DNA of 64,000 bases from NCBI RefSeq assembly GCF_002858925.1, contig NZ_PJRS01000018.1, forward strand, positions 124,001-188,000, given 5' to 3'. Of the stretch, positions 53,976 to 62,547 are shown piece by piece (within the stretch, counting starts at the first letter, position 1; each line of letters begins with the position of its first letter). The notes below the pieces were generated by a model. It worked only from the letters and a program-made list of their open reading frames with translations. It ran no database searches and had not been told where the DNA came from. The translations under genes and the position numbers were made by a program. This DNA is from Caulobacter zeae. Its GTDB lineage: Bacteria; Pseudomonadota; Alphaproteobacteria; Caulobacterales; Caulobacteraceae.

Positions 53976-54985
53976 GCCCGGTTCCCGCCAATGACGGCCA
54001 GGCTGACGTCTACGACGCCGCGGTCGACTGGCACGAGCGCCGGCGCGCGCCAGGCTGGAGCGCCGCTGATGAAGCCGCGCTGACCGCCTGGCTGGAAGCC
54101 GACGCCGAGCATGTCGCCGCCTATGCCGCCATGGCCGAGGTCGAGGCGGCGCTCGACGACGCCGTCGCCGCCGGCGGGCTCGATCTTGAGCTTGCTCAGG
54201 CTCGCGCAGCCTTTGCGCAGGGCAAGGCGCGCAACTCACGCCGAAGTTTCGCGCTGATGGCGGCCGGCCTGTCCGGCGTCGCCGTGCTGGCAGGGCTGGG
54301 CGGTCTCGCCTGGACGCGCGCGGGCGCCTCCGAACAGAGCTTCGCCGCCGCGCCCGGACAGCGCAGCGCCGTGGTCCTGGCCGACGGCTCGCGCGTGGTG
54401 CTCGACGGCGGCGCGCGGCTGACCGCCCGCATCGACCGCCGCTCGCGCGACATCACTCTCACCGGCGGCCGAGCCTTCTTCGACGTCGCCCACGATCCGT
54501 CGCGTCCGTTCGAGGTCAGCGGCGGCGGCCATGTCGTGCGCGCCCTCGGTACGGCTTTCGAGGTCGACCTGGCGCCGGCCGCCAAGACCTATGAGGTCGC
54601 GCTGCTGCGTGGCCGGGTGCGGGTCAGCGGCGGGAAACAGCCTGTGGAGCTGGCGCCGGGCCAGGTGCTGGCGGCGGACGCGCAGGGACGCGAGGCGGTC
54701 TCGTCGGCCGACGTCGCCGCCGCCACGGCGTGGCGCGACGGCCGGCTGGTGTTGAAGGGCGATGCGCTTTCCGACGCCGCCGACGAGATCAACCGTCGAG
54801 GCGGGCGCCGGATCGTCGTGCGCGGTTCGGCCAAGGACCTCAAGCTCAGCGGCGCCTTCGGCGGCGACGATCCCCTGGCCTTCGCCCGCGCCGTCGCCGT
54901 GATCCACGGCCTGACCCTCGGCGAGGCCGCCGACGGCTCGATCGTGCTTTCGCCGGCCAAGGACACCGGTGCGACGGCCGACTAG
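53972..54985 (+). CDS. FecR-family anti-sigma regulator
   Basis: A 337-residue inner-membrane regulator. Residues 10-75 form the DUF4880 sigma-binding part (YDAAVDWHERRRAPGWSAADEAAL, read as AAVDWHERRRAPGWS). A membrane helix lies at about 93-113. The periplasmic FecR domain has GQRSAVVLADGSRVVLDGG and GRAFFDVAHDPSRPFEV. The C-terminal STN-like end (LSDAADEINRRGGRRIVV) contacts the receptor signalling domain. It is coupled to the sigma gene and overlaps the receptor gene by 17 bases. Confidence 0.92.
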   Translation: MSPVPANDGQADVYDAAVDWHERRRAPGWSAADEAALTAWLEADAEHVAAYAAMAEVEAALDDAVAAGGLDLELAQARAAFAQGKARNSRRSFALMAAGLSGVAVLAGLGGLAWTRAGASEQSFAAAPGQRSAVVLADGSRVVLDGGARLTARIDRRSRDITLTGGRAFFDVAHDPSRPFEVSGGGHVVRALGTAFEVDLAPAAKTYEVALLRGRVRVSGGKQPVELAPGQVLAADAQGREAVSSADVAAATAWRDGRLVLKGDALSDAADEINRRGGRRIVVRGSAKDLKLSGAFGGDDPLAFARAVAVIHGLTLGEAADGSIVLSPAKDTGATAD

Positions 54986-57542
54986 TTGCACGGCGCCGGC
55001 CCTGGCGGCCGTGGCGCTGCTGGCCCAGGCCCCGGCGGCGCTGGCGGCTCCCCTCCGTTTCGACGTTCCGGCCGGTCCGCTGGAAGGCGCGCTGCAGGCC
55101 TACGCCGCCCAGACGGGAGTCGACGTGCTGTTCGCGCCCCAGGCCGTGGCGGGCCTGCGTTCGCCCGGCGGCCGCGCCGTCTCCGAGCCGGAGGAGGCCC
55201 TCAAGCGCCTGCTGCGAGGCAGCGGCCTGACCGCGCGCCGCATCGGCCCCCGCGCCTTCGCCCTGACCCCGGCCGCCGCGCCCGGCGCCAAATCCGCCGT
55301 CCGAGCGCCCGATCCGCGCCAGTCCGACGCCAGGTCGCAAGCCGTCGAGCCGCTGGACGCCGTACTGGTCCAGGCCCGCCGCCGCGAGGAGCGGCTGATC
55401 GACGTGCCGGCCTCGGTCGCGGCGGTGTCGGCCGCCGATCTCGACCGCCTCGGCGGCGACGGAACACTGGCGCTGCGGCAGGCGGCGCTGGGCCTCACCG
55501 CCGCCGGCCAGGTCTCGGTCGAGACGCCGACCCTGGTCATCCGCGGCCAGCGTCGCGCCACGGCGGGCGACTCCGCGCTGTCGGTGATCACCTATGTCAA
55601 CGAGGCGCCGCTGCCCAACAACGGCTCGATCCTGCCGTCGTTCGACCTGTCGGAGGTGCAGGTGCTGCGAGGGCCGCAGGGCGTTCTGTTCGGTCGCAAC
55701 ACCACCGGCGGCGCGCTGCTGATCCACACCAACGAGCCGGGACGCGACGCCTATGTCCGCGCCGCGACGGGCTCCTATCGCCTGCGCGAGATCGAGGCGG
55801 CCGCCGACCTGACCAAGGCCGGTGCGCCGGTGGCGGTGCGCCTGGCCGCCTACGGCCTCAAGCGCGACGGCGTGGTCGAGAACCTCGGCGCCGGCGGCGA
55901 CCTCGACGACCGCGACCAGGCCGCCGTGCGCCTGTCCCTGGCCTGGAAGCCTGACGGACCACTGTCGGCCCTGCTGGTGCTCGATGGGTTCCGGGCCTGG
56001 GAGACCGGCAGCGCCGCCATCCTGTCGGGCAGCTATCCCAATCCGCCGGACGTCACCGGCGGCGGCAATGGTCGCACGCCGCAGGCCGCGCCCTATTTCG
56101 ACTGCGGCGTGGCCGGCTGCGACATCGACATCGCTCTGGCCCGCCAGAAAGCGCGCGGAACCCGCGCCACCGACATCGACCTTCCCCCACGCTCGGATCG
56201 TCGCAACGACGGGGCGACCCTGCGGCTCGACTGGCGCGAGGGCGGGCTGAACCTGCGCTCGGTCACGGCCTATCGGCGCAGCGTGCTCGACAGCGCCCTG
56301 GACAGCGACGGTTCGCCCCTGCCGCTCAACCAGATCGTCCGCCACATCGACCTGGGCCAGTTCACCCAGGAGGTGCGGGCCAGCGGCGGCGGTCAGGACG
56401 GCGGTTGGCAGGCGGGTGTTTTCTACATGTCGACCGCGCCCGTCGGCGTGCAGCGCACCCTGTGGGCCAGCGTGGTCACGCCGACCAACCCGGCCCGCGT
56501 CGAGTTCCAGTACCGACGCGGCGAGAGCCTGGCCGGCTTCCTCGACGCCACGCGGCGGCTGGGCGCGGGCTTCGAACTGGAGGCCGGCCTGCGCTATACC
56601 CGCGACGTCTCCAGCGCCTGCCTGGTGCGGGTGGCCGCCCCGGCCGCCGATATCTCCGAGGCCGCCTGCGGCGAGGCCGGCCGCGCCCAGTCCTCGGCGC
56701 CGACCTGGACCCTGGGGCTGACCTGGCGCGGGCGGCCGAATCTTACCGTCTACGCCGTCACCCGTCGGGGCTACCGGGCCGGCGGCGTGAACGCGCCCAA
56801 CTTCGGTTCGCTGCTCGAGGCCTATCAGGTCTATGCGCCTGAAAGCCTGACCGACGTCGAGCTGGGTCTCAAATGGGCCGGCGGCGCGGGCGAATGGCGC
56901 CATCGCGTCGATGCGGCCCTGTTCCGGGGCTGGTCGCGCGACATCCAGCGGGCCCTGTTTCCGGCCGAGAACTTCGACGGCGACGACATCGCCGCCAACG
57001 ACCCGCCCAACCTGATCATCAACGCCGGCTCGGCCACGATCAGCGGCCTGGAGCTGGGCTGGCGGGGCCAGTGGACCCAGCGCCTGACGCTGTCGGCCTC
57101 GGCGACGCTGACGCAGGCGCGGTTCACCGCCCTGACCGTGCCGACTCTGCTGGCCGGCCTGACGCCGACCGATCCTGACTCCCTGCGATTTTCCTATTCA
57201 CCGCCCTATACGGCGCGGCTGACGGCCGACTGGCGGTTGTTCGACGATGATCGCCTGGGGCGCTGGACCCTTTGGGGCGACCTCTTCCAGAGCGGGCCGG
57301 TGCGCTATGTCGAGCGCGCCCACGACAGCAACGGCATGCAGAAGGCGTTCGCCGTCGCCGGCGCGGGCCTCACCGTCCAACCGCCTCGCCGCGACGACCT
57401 GACCCTGACGCTGGCCGTGCGCAACCTCTTCGACGAGGTCTACGCGGCCGGCGGCGGGGCGATCACGCCGGCGGTGACGGCCACCTCGATGATCTATGGC
57501 GAGCCGCGCACGGTCGAGGTCGCCGTCCGGCGGCGGTTCTGA
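54969..57542 (+). CDS. FecA-type TonB-dependent transducer with STN domain
   Basis: An 857-residue outer-membrane receptor. After the leader (ending PAALA) an STN signalling domain spans about 28-100 (LRFDVPAGPLEGALQAYAAQTG, read as FDVPAGPLEGALQAYA; then GSGLTARRIG). TonB box LDAVLVQARRREE; plug with VQVLRGPQGVLFGRNTTGGALL; barrel to EVAVRRRF. Ligand binding should signal through STN to the FecR protein and release the sigma factor, inducing this gene. GTG 54969 lies inside the end of the fecR gene, so translation is coupled. Confidence 0.9.
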   Translation: MRRPTSCTAPALAAVALLAQAPAALAAPLRFDVPAGPLEGALQAYAAQTGVDVLFAPQAVAGLRSPGGRAVSEPEEALKRLLRGSGLTARRIGPRAFALTPAAAPGAKSAVRAPDPRQSDARSQAVEPLDAVLVQARRREERLIDVPASVAAVSAADLDRLGGDGTLALRQAALGLTAAGQVSVETPTLVIRGQRRATAGDSALSVITYVNEAPLPNNGSILPSFDLSEVQVLRGPQGVLFGRNTTGGALLIHTNEPGRDAYVRAATGSYRLREIEAAADLTKAGAPVAVRLAAYGLKRDGVVENLGAGGDLDDRDQAAVRLSLAWKPDGPLSALLVLDGFRAWETGSAAILSGSYPNPPDVTGGGNGRTPQAAPYFDCGVAGCDIDIALARQKARGTRATDIDLPPRSDRRNDGATLRLDWREGGLNLRSVTAYRRSVLDSALDSDGSPLPLNQIVRHIDLGQFTQEVRASGGGQDGGWQAGVFYMSTAPVGVQRTLWASVVTPTNPARVEFQYRRGESLAGFLDATRRLGAGFELEAGLRYTRDVSSACLVRVAAPAADISEAACGEAGRAQSSAPTWTLGLTWRGRPNLTVYAVTRRGYRAGGVNAPNFGSLLEAYQVYAPESLTDVELGLKWAGGAGEWRHRVDAALFRGWSRDIQRALFPAENFDGDDIAANDPPNLIINAGSATISGLELGWRGQWTQRLTLSASATLTQARFTALTVPTLLAGLTPTDPDSLRFSYSPPYTARLTADWRLFDDDRLGRWTLWGDLFQSGPVRYVERAHDSNGMQKAFAVAGAGLTVQPPRRDDLTLTLAVRNLFDEVYAAGGGAITPAVTATSMIYGEPRTVEVAVRRRF

Positions 57543-57550
57543 TCGGCCGA

Positions 57551-57868
57551 TCATAGAAAGGCCAGGAACGGCGCGCAGATCAGCCCGACCCCCGCCAGGG
57601 CCGTCGCCGCCTTCGGCCGCCATGACAGCAGCAGCACCAGCAGGGCCACGGCCACGCACATCTGGCCGATCCAGACGGTGACGCCCAAGGCCGGTCCCAG
57701 CCGGAAGACGGCCACGGCGGCCGACAGCGCCAGCAGGCACCATCCCAGGACGCGCAGCACCCGTTCCGAAGGCAGGACCAGGGGCTCCAACCCTGACCGG
57801 TGCTTCTTCATGGCCAGGGCCAGGCAGGTGAAGGCCGCGAAGCTGATCAGGCCGCTTTCATAGGGCAT
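57551..57868 (-). CDS. DUF3325-like small membrane protein
   Basis: A 105-residue protein with three hydrophobic helices (LISFAAFTCLALAM, VLGWCLLALSAAVAVFRLG, VAVALLVLLLSW and a final short one) and the KKHR motif after the first, as in DUF3325 proteins. These occur beside PepSY and siderophore-receptor genes. Its start overlaps the PepSY gene by 11 bases. An accessory role in iron release or in stabilising the PepSY reductase is inferred. Confidence 0.8.
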   Translation of the reverse strand: MPYESGLISFAAFTCLALAMKKHRSGLEPLVLPSERVLRVLGWCLLALSAAVAVFRLGPALGVTVWIGQMCVAVALLVLLLSWRPKAATALAGVGLICAPFLAFL

Positions 57869-59486
57869 CGACGCTCTCCTTGGCCGGCGCCGGCTTGGGG
57901 CTGGCCGCCGCGGGCGCGCGGACGGACGTCTTCTGACTGGGCGGCTGCGGCTTGCGCGAGGCCTTGAAGGCGGCTAGGCCGCACAGGGCGGCGATGGCCA
58001 GCATGGCCAGGTCGAAGCCGGCGAACAGCCAGTCGCCGGTGCGCAGGCTGGCGACCAGCCCACGGTCGGTGGTCGCGGCGTTGACCACCGGCAGGGCGGC
58101 GAAGGCCAGCGTCGCCAGGCCCAGCGTCTCGATCCAGGCGCGGCGAGCCGGGCGCTGCAGCGAGACCACGGCCAGGCCGAACCAGGTCCAGAACATCGCC
58201 TTGACCTCCAGTTCCGCGCGGCCGGGCAGGTCGGCGGGGATCAGGCGATTGGCCAGCAGGTAGGCGGCCATGCCGCTGGGCAGGCAGGCGATGGCGCCGA
58301 TGTTCAGGCGCTCCACCAGCTTCAGCCCGAAGAACGGGGCGGCGTTGGGCTTGCGGCGCTTGACCACCCAGAGGACGAGGCCCGTCCCGACCATGGCCGC
58401 GCCGGTCAGGCCGAGCAGGAAATAGACCCAGCGCAGGGCGGGGCTGGCGAAATGGCCCAGGTGCAGGCCCAGCATCACGCCGGCCGTGGCGATGGCCGGG
58501 CCGGGCGAGGGCGAGCGCGACAGCTCCTGGCCCGTCGCGCCGGAGAAGGTGATCGAGTCCGGCCGCGCGTTCAGCCGACCGCCGGTGGCGCGCAGCAGGG
58601 TGACGGTCGAGGCCGTGTCGCCCGGATTGCGGATGACCACGGTGCGCGGGGCGTCGCCGCTCCAGGCCCGTCCGGCCGCCTGGATCATCGGTCCGACCGG
58701 CAGCAGCGGGGCGGGCGTTCCCGTGGCCTTGGCCTCGGCCGGCGCGCCATAGGCGGCGGCCGTGAAGGCGTCGGGTTTGTCGAAATTGGCCTTCACCGGC
58801 CAGGGCATATACATCGCCACCAGCGTGATCAGGCCGGTGTAGGTGATCATGGCGTGGAAGGGCAGGGCCAGCACCGCCGAGGCGTTGTGCGCGTCCAGCC
58901 AGCTGCGCTGGCCCTTGCGCCAGCGCAGGGTGAAGAAGTCCACGAAGATCCGCTTGTGGGTGATCACGCCCGAGATGATCGCCGCCAGCATGAACATCGC
59001 GCAGACCCCAGCCAGCCAGCGTCCCCACGGGTGCGGCAGCTGGAGCTGGAAATGGAAGCGATAGAAGTGCTCGCCGCCGCGCGTGTCGCGGGCCTCCAGC
59101 GACTGGCCGGTGGCCGGGTCCAGCTTCAGTTCGGGGCGACGGGCCGGCGGCTTTTCGGGATTGGGCTTGGCGCGAGCGAACACCCGGGTCACGGCCGTGC
59201 GGTCGTCGGGCAGGTAGATGAACCATTGCTGGTCGTTTGGCGTGGTCGCCTGCATGTGGGCGATCGCCGCCTGGGCGGCCTGCTCGGCGGGGACAGATGT
59301 CGAGCGCAGCTCCGGCTGCATCCACTGGGTGATCTCGGGCCGGAAATAGCTGGCCGTGCCGGTCAGGAACATCGCGAACAGGATCCAGCCGGCCAGCAGG
59401 CCCAGCCACGCGTGGATCCAGGCCATCGACTGGCGCAAGGCCCGAGCCGGCGGGGCAGGGGCGGGGAAGGACGGGCGCACGTTCAC
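57858..59486 (-). CDS. PepSY-domain membrane protein, FpvG-like
   Basis: A 542-residue inner-membrane protein. Helix 1 (WIHAWLGLLAGWILFAMFLTG) carries the conserved His; a PepSY periplasmic domain follows with LKLDPATGQSLEARDTRGGEHFYRFHF, read as DPATGQSLE and EHFYRFHF, then HPWGRWLAGVCAMFML and further helices with His in LHLGHF. Homologs such as FpvG reduce ferric siderophore iron in the periplasm. GTG 59486 is chosen because it overlaps the upstream stop as GTGA; GTG 59480 is possible. It is in one operon with the DUF3649-like and DUF3325-like genes. Confidence 0.85.
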   Translation of the reverse strand: MNVRPSFPAPAPPARALRQSMAWIHAWLGLLAGWILFAMFLTGTASYFRPEITQWMQPELRSTSVPAEQAAQAAIAHMQATTPNDQQWFIYLPDDRTAVTRVFARAKPNPEKPPARRPELKLDPATGQSLEARDTRGGEHFYRFHFQLQLPHPWGRWLAGVCAMFMLAAIISGVITHKRIFVDFFTLRWRKGQRSWLDAHNASAVLALPFHAMITYTGLITLVAMYMPWPVKANFDKPDAFTAAAYGAPAEAKATGTPAPLLPVGPMIQAAGRAWSGDAPRTVVIRNPGDTASTVTLLRATGGRLNARPDSITFSGATGQELSRSPSPGPAIATAGVMLGLHLGHFASPALRWVYFLLGLTGAAMVGTGLVLWVVKRRKPNAAPFFGLKLVERLNIGAIACLPSGMAAYLLANRLIPADLPGRAELEVKAMFWTWFGLAVVSLQRPARRAWIETLGLATLAFAALPVVNAATTDRGLVASLRTGDWLFAGFDLAMLAIAALCGLAAFKASRKPQPPSQKTSVRAPAAASPKPAPAKESVDAL

Positions 59487-59791
59487 GCCCGGGCTCCCAG
59501 CAGCACCACCGCCGCGCCGGCGGCCAGCGCCGAGCCCCACAGCACCGCGGCCACGATCGCCAGTCGCCGCTCGTGGAAGGCCCACAGGGCAAGGCCCGCG
59601 AAGACCAGGAACGACAGGATCATGCCCCAGGCCGAGGCCTCCGCGGGCGCGATCGACAGCAGGCGGGCCAGCAGCGAAGCCAGGGCCGCGGCGGCCGCGT
59701 AACCGCCAAGCATGGCGGTGACGGCGCGGGCGGTCATCCGCGCCACGCCGGGCCATGCAGCCGCCTGTTTCGCCGATCGATCGTTGTTCAC
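59483..59791 (-). CDS. DUF3649-like small membrane protein
   Basis: A 102-residue protein with three hydrophobic helices (AMLGGYAAAAALASLLARLL, AWGMILSFLVFAGLALWAF, IVAAVLWGSALAAGAAVVLL). This size and position match DUF3649 proteins that precede PepSY genes in siderophore loci. GTG 59791 is the start: GGAGG lies 4 bases before it, while the ATG at 59842 has none. It is the first gene of the minus-strand iron operon and is divergent from the siderophore receptor. Confidence 0.7.
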   Translation of the reverse strand: MNNDRSAKQAAAWPGVARMTARAVTAMLGGYAAAAALASLLARLLSIAPAEASAWGMILSFLVFAGLALWAFHERRLAIVAAVLWGSALAAGAAVVLLGARA

Positions 59792-59837
59792 GCAACCTCC
59801 GAAAGTTGGCTTGCGCCTAACAACTCCTTTCGATAGT

Positions 59838-59852
59838 TGCAACTCATTATCA
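59838..59852. promoter_or_regulatory. Candidate Fur box
   Basis: TGCAACT-C-ATTATCA matches the 7-1-7 Fur operator TGATAAT-n-ATTATCA at 11 of 14 arm positions, with a perfect right arm. It lies in the 92-base gap between the divergent DUF3649-like gene and the siderophore receptor, 31 bases before the receptor ATG, so iron-bound Fur could repress both. Confidence 0.5.
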
Positions 59853-59883
59853 ATCCTATCGACAATCTTGACGAGGAGTCCTC

Positions 59884-62214
59884 ATGGTCATCCGTTCCAA
59901 AACCGCGCGTGGCGCGACCGCCAACGCCGGGGTCTTGCGAGGGCTGGCCGTGACAGTCGCCGCCGCGGCGGCGTTGCAGGGAATCGGGGCGACCGCCGCA
60001 TGGGCCGAGGACGCTGACACCGACTCCAACACCGTCGAGCGGGTCGAGGTGACTGGCCTGAAGGCGCGCCGCGCGGCCGCCGGCACCAAGACCGAGACCG
60101 CCCTGATCGAGACGCCCCAGAGCATCACCGTCATCGACGGCGACGAGCTTTCGCGCCGCAACGTGCAGTCCATCAACCAGGCCCTGGGCTTCGTCGCCGG
60201 CGTCTCGCCCAACCAGCGCGGCGGCATGGTCACCCGCTATGACCAGCTGGTCGTGCGCGGCTTCGCGCCGGGCGTGTTCCTGGACGGCATGCGCCTGATC
60301 GCCGGGCCCTATTCGACGCCGCAGATCGACTTCAACCGCATCGACCACATCGACATCGTCAAGGGCCCGGCCTCGGTGCTCTACGGCAACTCCACGCCCG
60401 GCGGCCTCGTGAACCTGGCCAGCAAGCTGCCGGAGGAGGGCAGCTTCGGACGCATCGAGGGCCAGCTGGGCAACTTCGACACCCGCCGCGCGGCGGTGGA
60501 TGTGAACGCCCCGCTCGACAGCCAGGGCAAGTGGCTGGGCCGCGTGCTGGCCGGCTGGCAGAAGGGCGACGGCATGACCGACGGCGCCTTCAGCGAGCGC
60601 TATCACGTCAGCCCGATGGTGACCTTCGAGCCGACGGCCGACACCAGCCTGACCCTGGTGGGCGCCTACCAGCGCTCGCCCAGCGGCGGCGGCTATTCGG
60701 GCGTTCCGGCCTATGGCTCGGTGCTGCCCAATCCGTTCGGCAAGCTGCCGCGCGAGATCAACACAGGCGATCCGGGCTACGAGCGCTACGACCACAAGGC
60801 CGGGTCGGCAGCGGCCTTCTTCCGCCACGACTTCAACGAGCACCTGACCTTCCGCTCGAACGCCCGCTTCCAGAACAACAAGCTGTCCTATCGCCAGCTC
60901 TATGTGGGCGGCTTCGCCACCACGGGCGTGGGCGCGGCCCGCAACAGCGACTATTCGACGATCATCCGGGGCGGCGGCGGCGCCGACGAGGACTTCGACA
61001 CCCTGACCCTCGACAACCAGGTCAGCGCCCGCTTCGAGACCGGCGCGGTCAAGCACCAGGTGCTGGCCGGCTTCGACTACCAGAAGATCACCGGCGAGAA
61101 CGTCCAGCAGTTCAACACCGGCCAGAGCAGCAATCCGCTGACCAGCATTCCCAACCTGTCGCTGTTCGCGCCGACCTATGGCGGCACGCTGCCCAGCATG
61201 GACCTGACCGTCCTGTCGTCGGCCTATGTGAACACCTACAGCCGCCGCGAGCAGAAGGGCCTCTACGCACAGGACCAGATGACCATCGGCCGTCTGCAAC
61301 TGATCGCCAGCGGCCGCTACGACTGGTACGAGCAGGTCACCGACAACAAGAAGAACAACACCTCCAACACGCTGGAGCAGAAGGCCTTCACCATGCGCCT
61401 GGGCGGGCTCTACGACCTGGGCGCGGGCCTGGCTTCCTATGTCAGCTATTCGGAATCCTTCGAGCCCCAGGCCGGCACGACCTGGCAGGGCGAGGCCTTC
61501 GTGCCCGTCACCGGCCGCCAGCTCGAGGGCGGCCTGAAGTACCAGCCCAAGGGCACGTCGGCGCTGTTCACCCTGTCGGCCTACCAGCTGGAGCGCCGCA
61601 AGGTTCCGGTCGCCGATCCGCAGGCCGGCACGAACGGCATCCCGGCCAATTCGCAGATCCAGATCGGCGAGGTCCGCGTGCGCGGCGTCGAGCTGGAAGG
61701 CCGGGGCGAGGTCTCGCGCGGCCTCAACGTGGTGGCGGCGCTCAGCTACACCGACGCGATCATCACCCAGGGCGCGCCGGCCATCGCGGCCACCGCCACC
61801 AACAGCGGCACGCCGACCACCACGGGCACGCGCCAGCTGGGCGTGCCGGAGTGGGGCGCATCGACCTTCATCTCCTACGACCTGGGCCGCGCCGGCCGGG
61901 CGACGGGTCCGGCGGCGGGCCTGCGCCTGGGCGGCGGCCTGCGCTATGTTGGCGGTTCGGACGGCACGACGAGCTATGCGGTGATCAACAACGTCACCAC
62001 CTTCCAGCGCTTCCACACCGACGGCTTCATCCTGGTCGACGCCCTAGTCGGCTATGACCTGGGCGTGGCCAAGACCGAGTTGAAGGGCTGGGAAGCGGCC
62101 CTGAACGCCGCCAACCTGTTCGACAAGCGCCACATCTCGGCCTGTCCGTTCAACAACAGCTGCTACTTCGGTTCCGCCCGCACGGTGACGGCGACCCTGC
62201 GCTACAGCTGGTGA
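59884..62214 (+). CDS. TonB-dependent siderophore receptor
   Basis: A 776-residue receptor of the FhuA/FpvA subclass. The leader ends GATAAWA; TonB box VERVEVTGLKARR; the plug has TPQSITVIDGDELSRRNVQS, QLVVRGFAPGVFLDGMRL and IDIVKGPASVLYGNSTPGGLVNL, the classic siderophore-receptor string. The barrel ends TATLRYSW. There is no STN domain. GAGGAG precedes ATG 59884. It takes up a ferric siderophore, probably of hydroxamate or mixed type made by others, as no biosynthesis genes are seen. Confidence 0.92.
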   Translation: MVIRSKTARGATANAGVLRGLAVTVAAAAALQGIGATAAWAEDADTDSNTVERVEVTGLKARRAAAGTKTETALIETPQSITVIDGDELSRRNVQSINQALGFVAGVSPNQRGGMVTRYDQLVVRGFAPGVFLDGMRLIAGPYSTPQIDFNRIDHIDIVKGPASVLYGNSTPGGLVNLASKLPEEGSFGRIEGQLGNFDTRRAAVDVNAPLDSQGKWLGRVLAGWQKGDGMTDGAFSERYHVSPMVTFEPTADTSLTLVGAYQRSPSGGGYSGVPAYGSVLPNPFGKLPREINTGDPGYERYDHKAGSAAAFFRHDFNEHLTFRSNARFQNNKLSYRQLYVGGFATTGVGAARNSDYSTIIRGGGGADEDFDTLTLDNQVSARFETGAVKHQVLAGFDYQKITGENVQQFNTGQSSNPLTSIPNLSLFAPTYGGTLPSMDLTVLSSAYVNTYSRREQKGLYAQDQMTIGRLQLIASGRYDWYEQVTDNKKNNTSNTLEQKAFTMRLGGLYDLGAGLASYVSYSESFEPQAGTTWQGEAFVPVTGRQLEGGLKYQPKGTSALFTLSAYQLERRKVPVADPQAGTNGIPANSQIQIGEVRVRGVELEGRGEVSRGLNVVAALSYTDAIITQGAPAIAATATNSGTPTTTGTRQLGVPEWGASTFISYDLGRAGRATGPAAGLRLGGGLRYVGGSDGTTSYAVINNVTTFQRFHTDGFILVDALVGYDLGVAKTELKGWEAALNAANLFDKRHISACPFNNSCYFGSARTVTATLRYSW

Positions 62215-62216
62215 AG

Positions 62217-62547
62217 CGGCGCGAGGGCCGGCGTTGGCTGGCCCTCGCCGACCGTCGGAGGCGCGATTCCCGCGCGCATCCCTTGAGCGTTATTCACCTG
62301 AAGGCGCGAATAGGTTGCGCGTCGATTGGCGGGATGCCTGGTCACGGCAAAAAATGGGCTGAGGCCGCGATAGGCGGGCGCCGGCCTTTTCGCCGTCATG
62401 TGACCCTTACGGAAAGCGGTTTCCAAGCGACCAAGGCGTACGTCGTCATCGCACCGTCGTCTTTCGTGTTGCTGGCTGACATCCAAATGTAGCGCCCCTG
62501 TCACGGCGTCGCCCTAAGCGCCCCTCGCGTTTGCCAGAGGGGTCCAC
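62217..62547. other. Gene-free region with a long hairpin
   Basis: A 331-base gap between two receptor genes. GCGAGGGCC (62221-62229) pairs with GGCCCTCGC (62240-62248), extended by three inner pairs; it follows the siderophore-receptor stop by 4 bases and probably ends its transcript despite no T run. The rest should hold the promoter of the next receptor; no clear operator was recognised. Confidence 0.5.

Noticed and set aside
54846..56903. A 685-codon minus-strand frame opposite the STN receptor
   Set aside because: Low-complexity Gly/Arg/Gln sequence; the opposite strand is a complete FecA-type receptor in a coupled operon.
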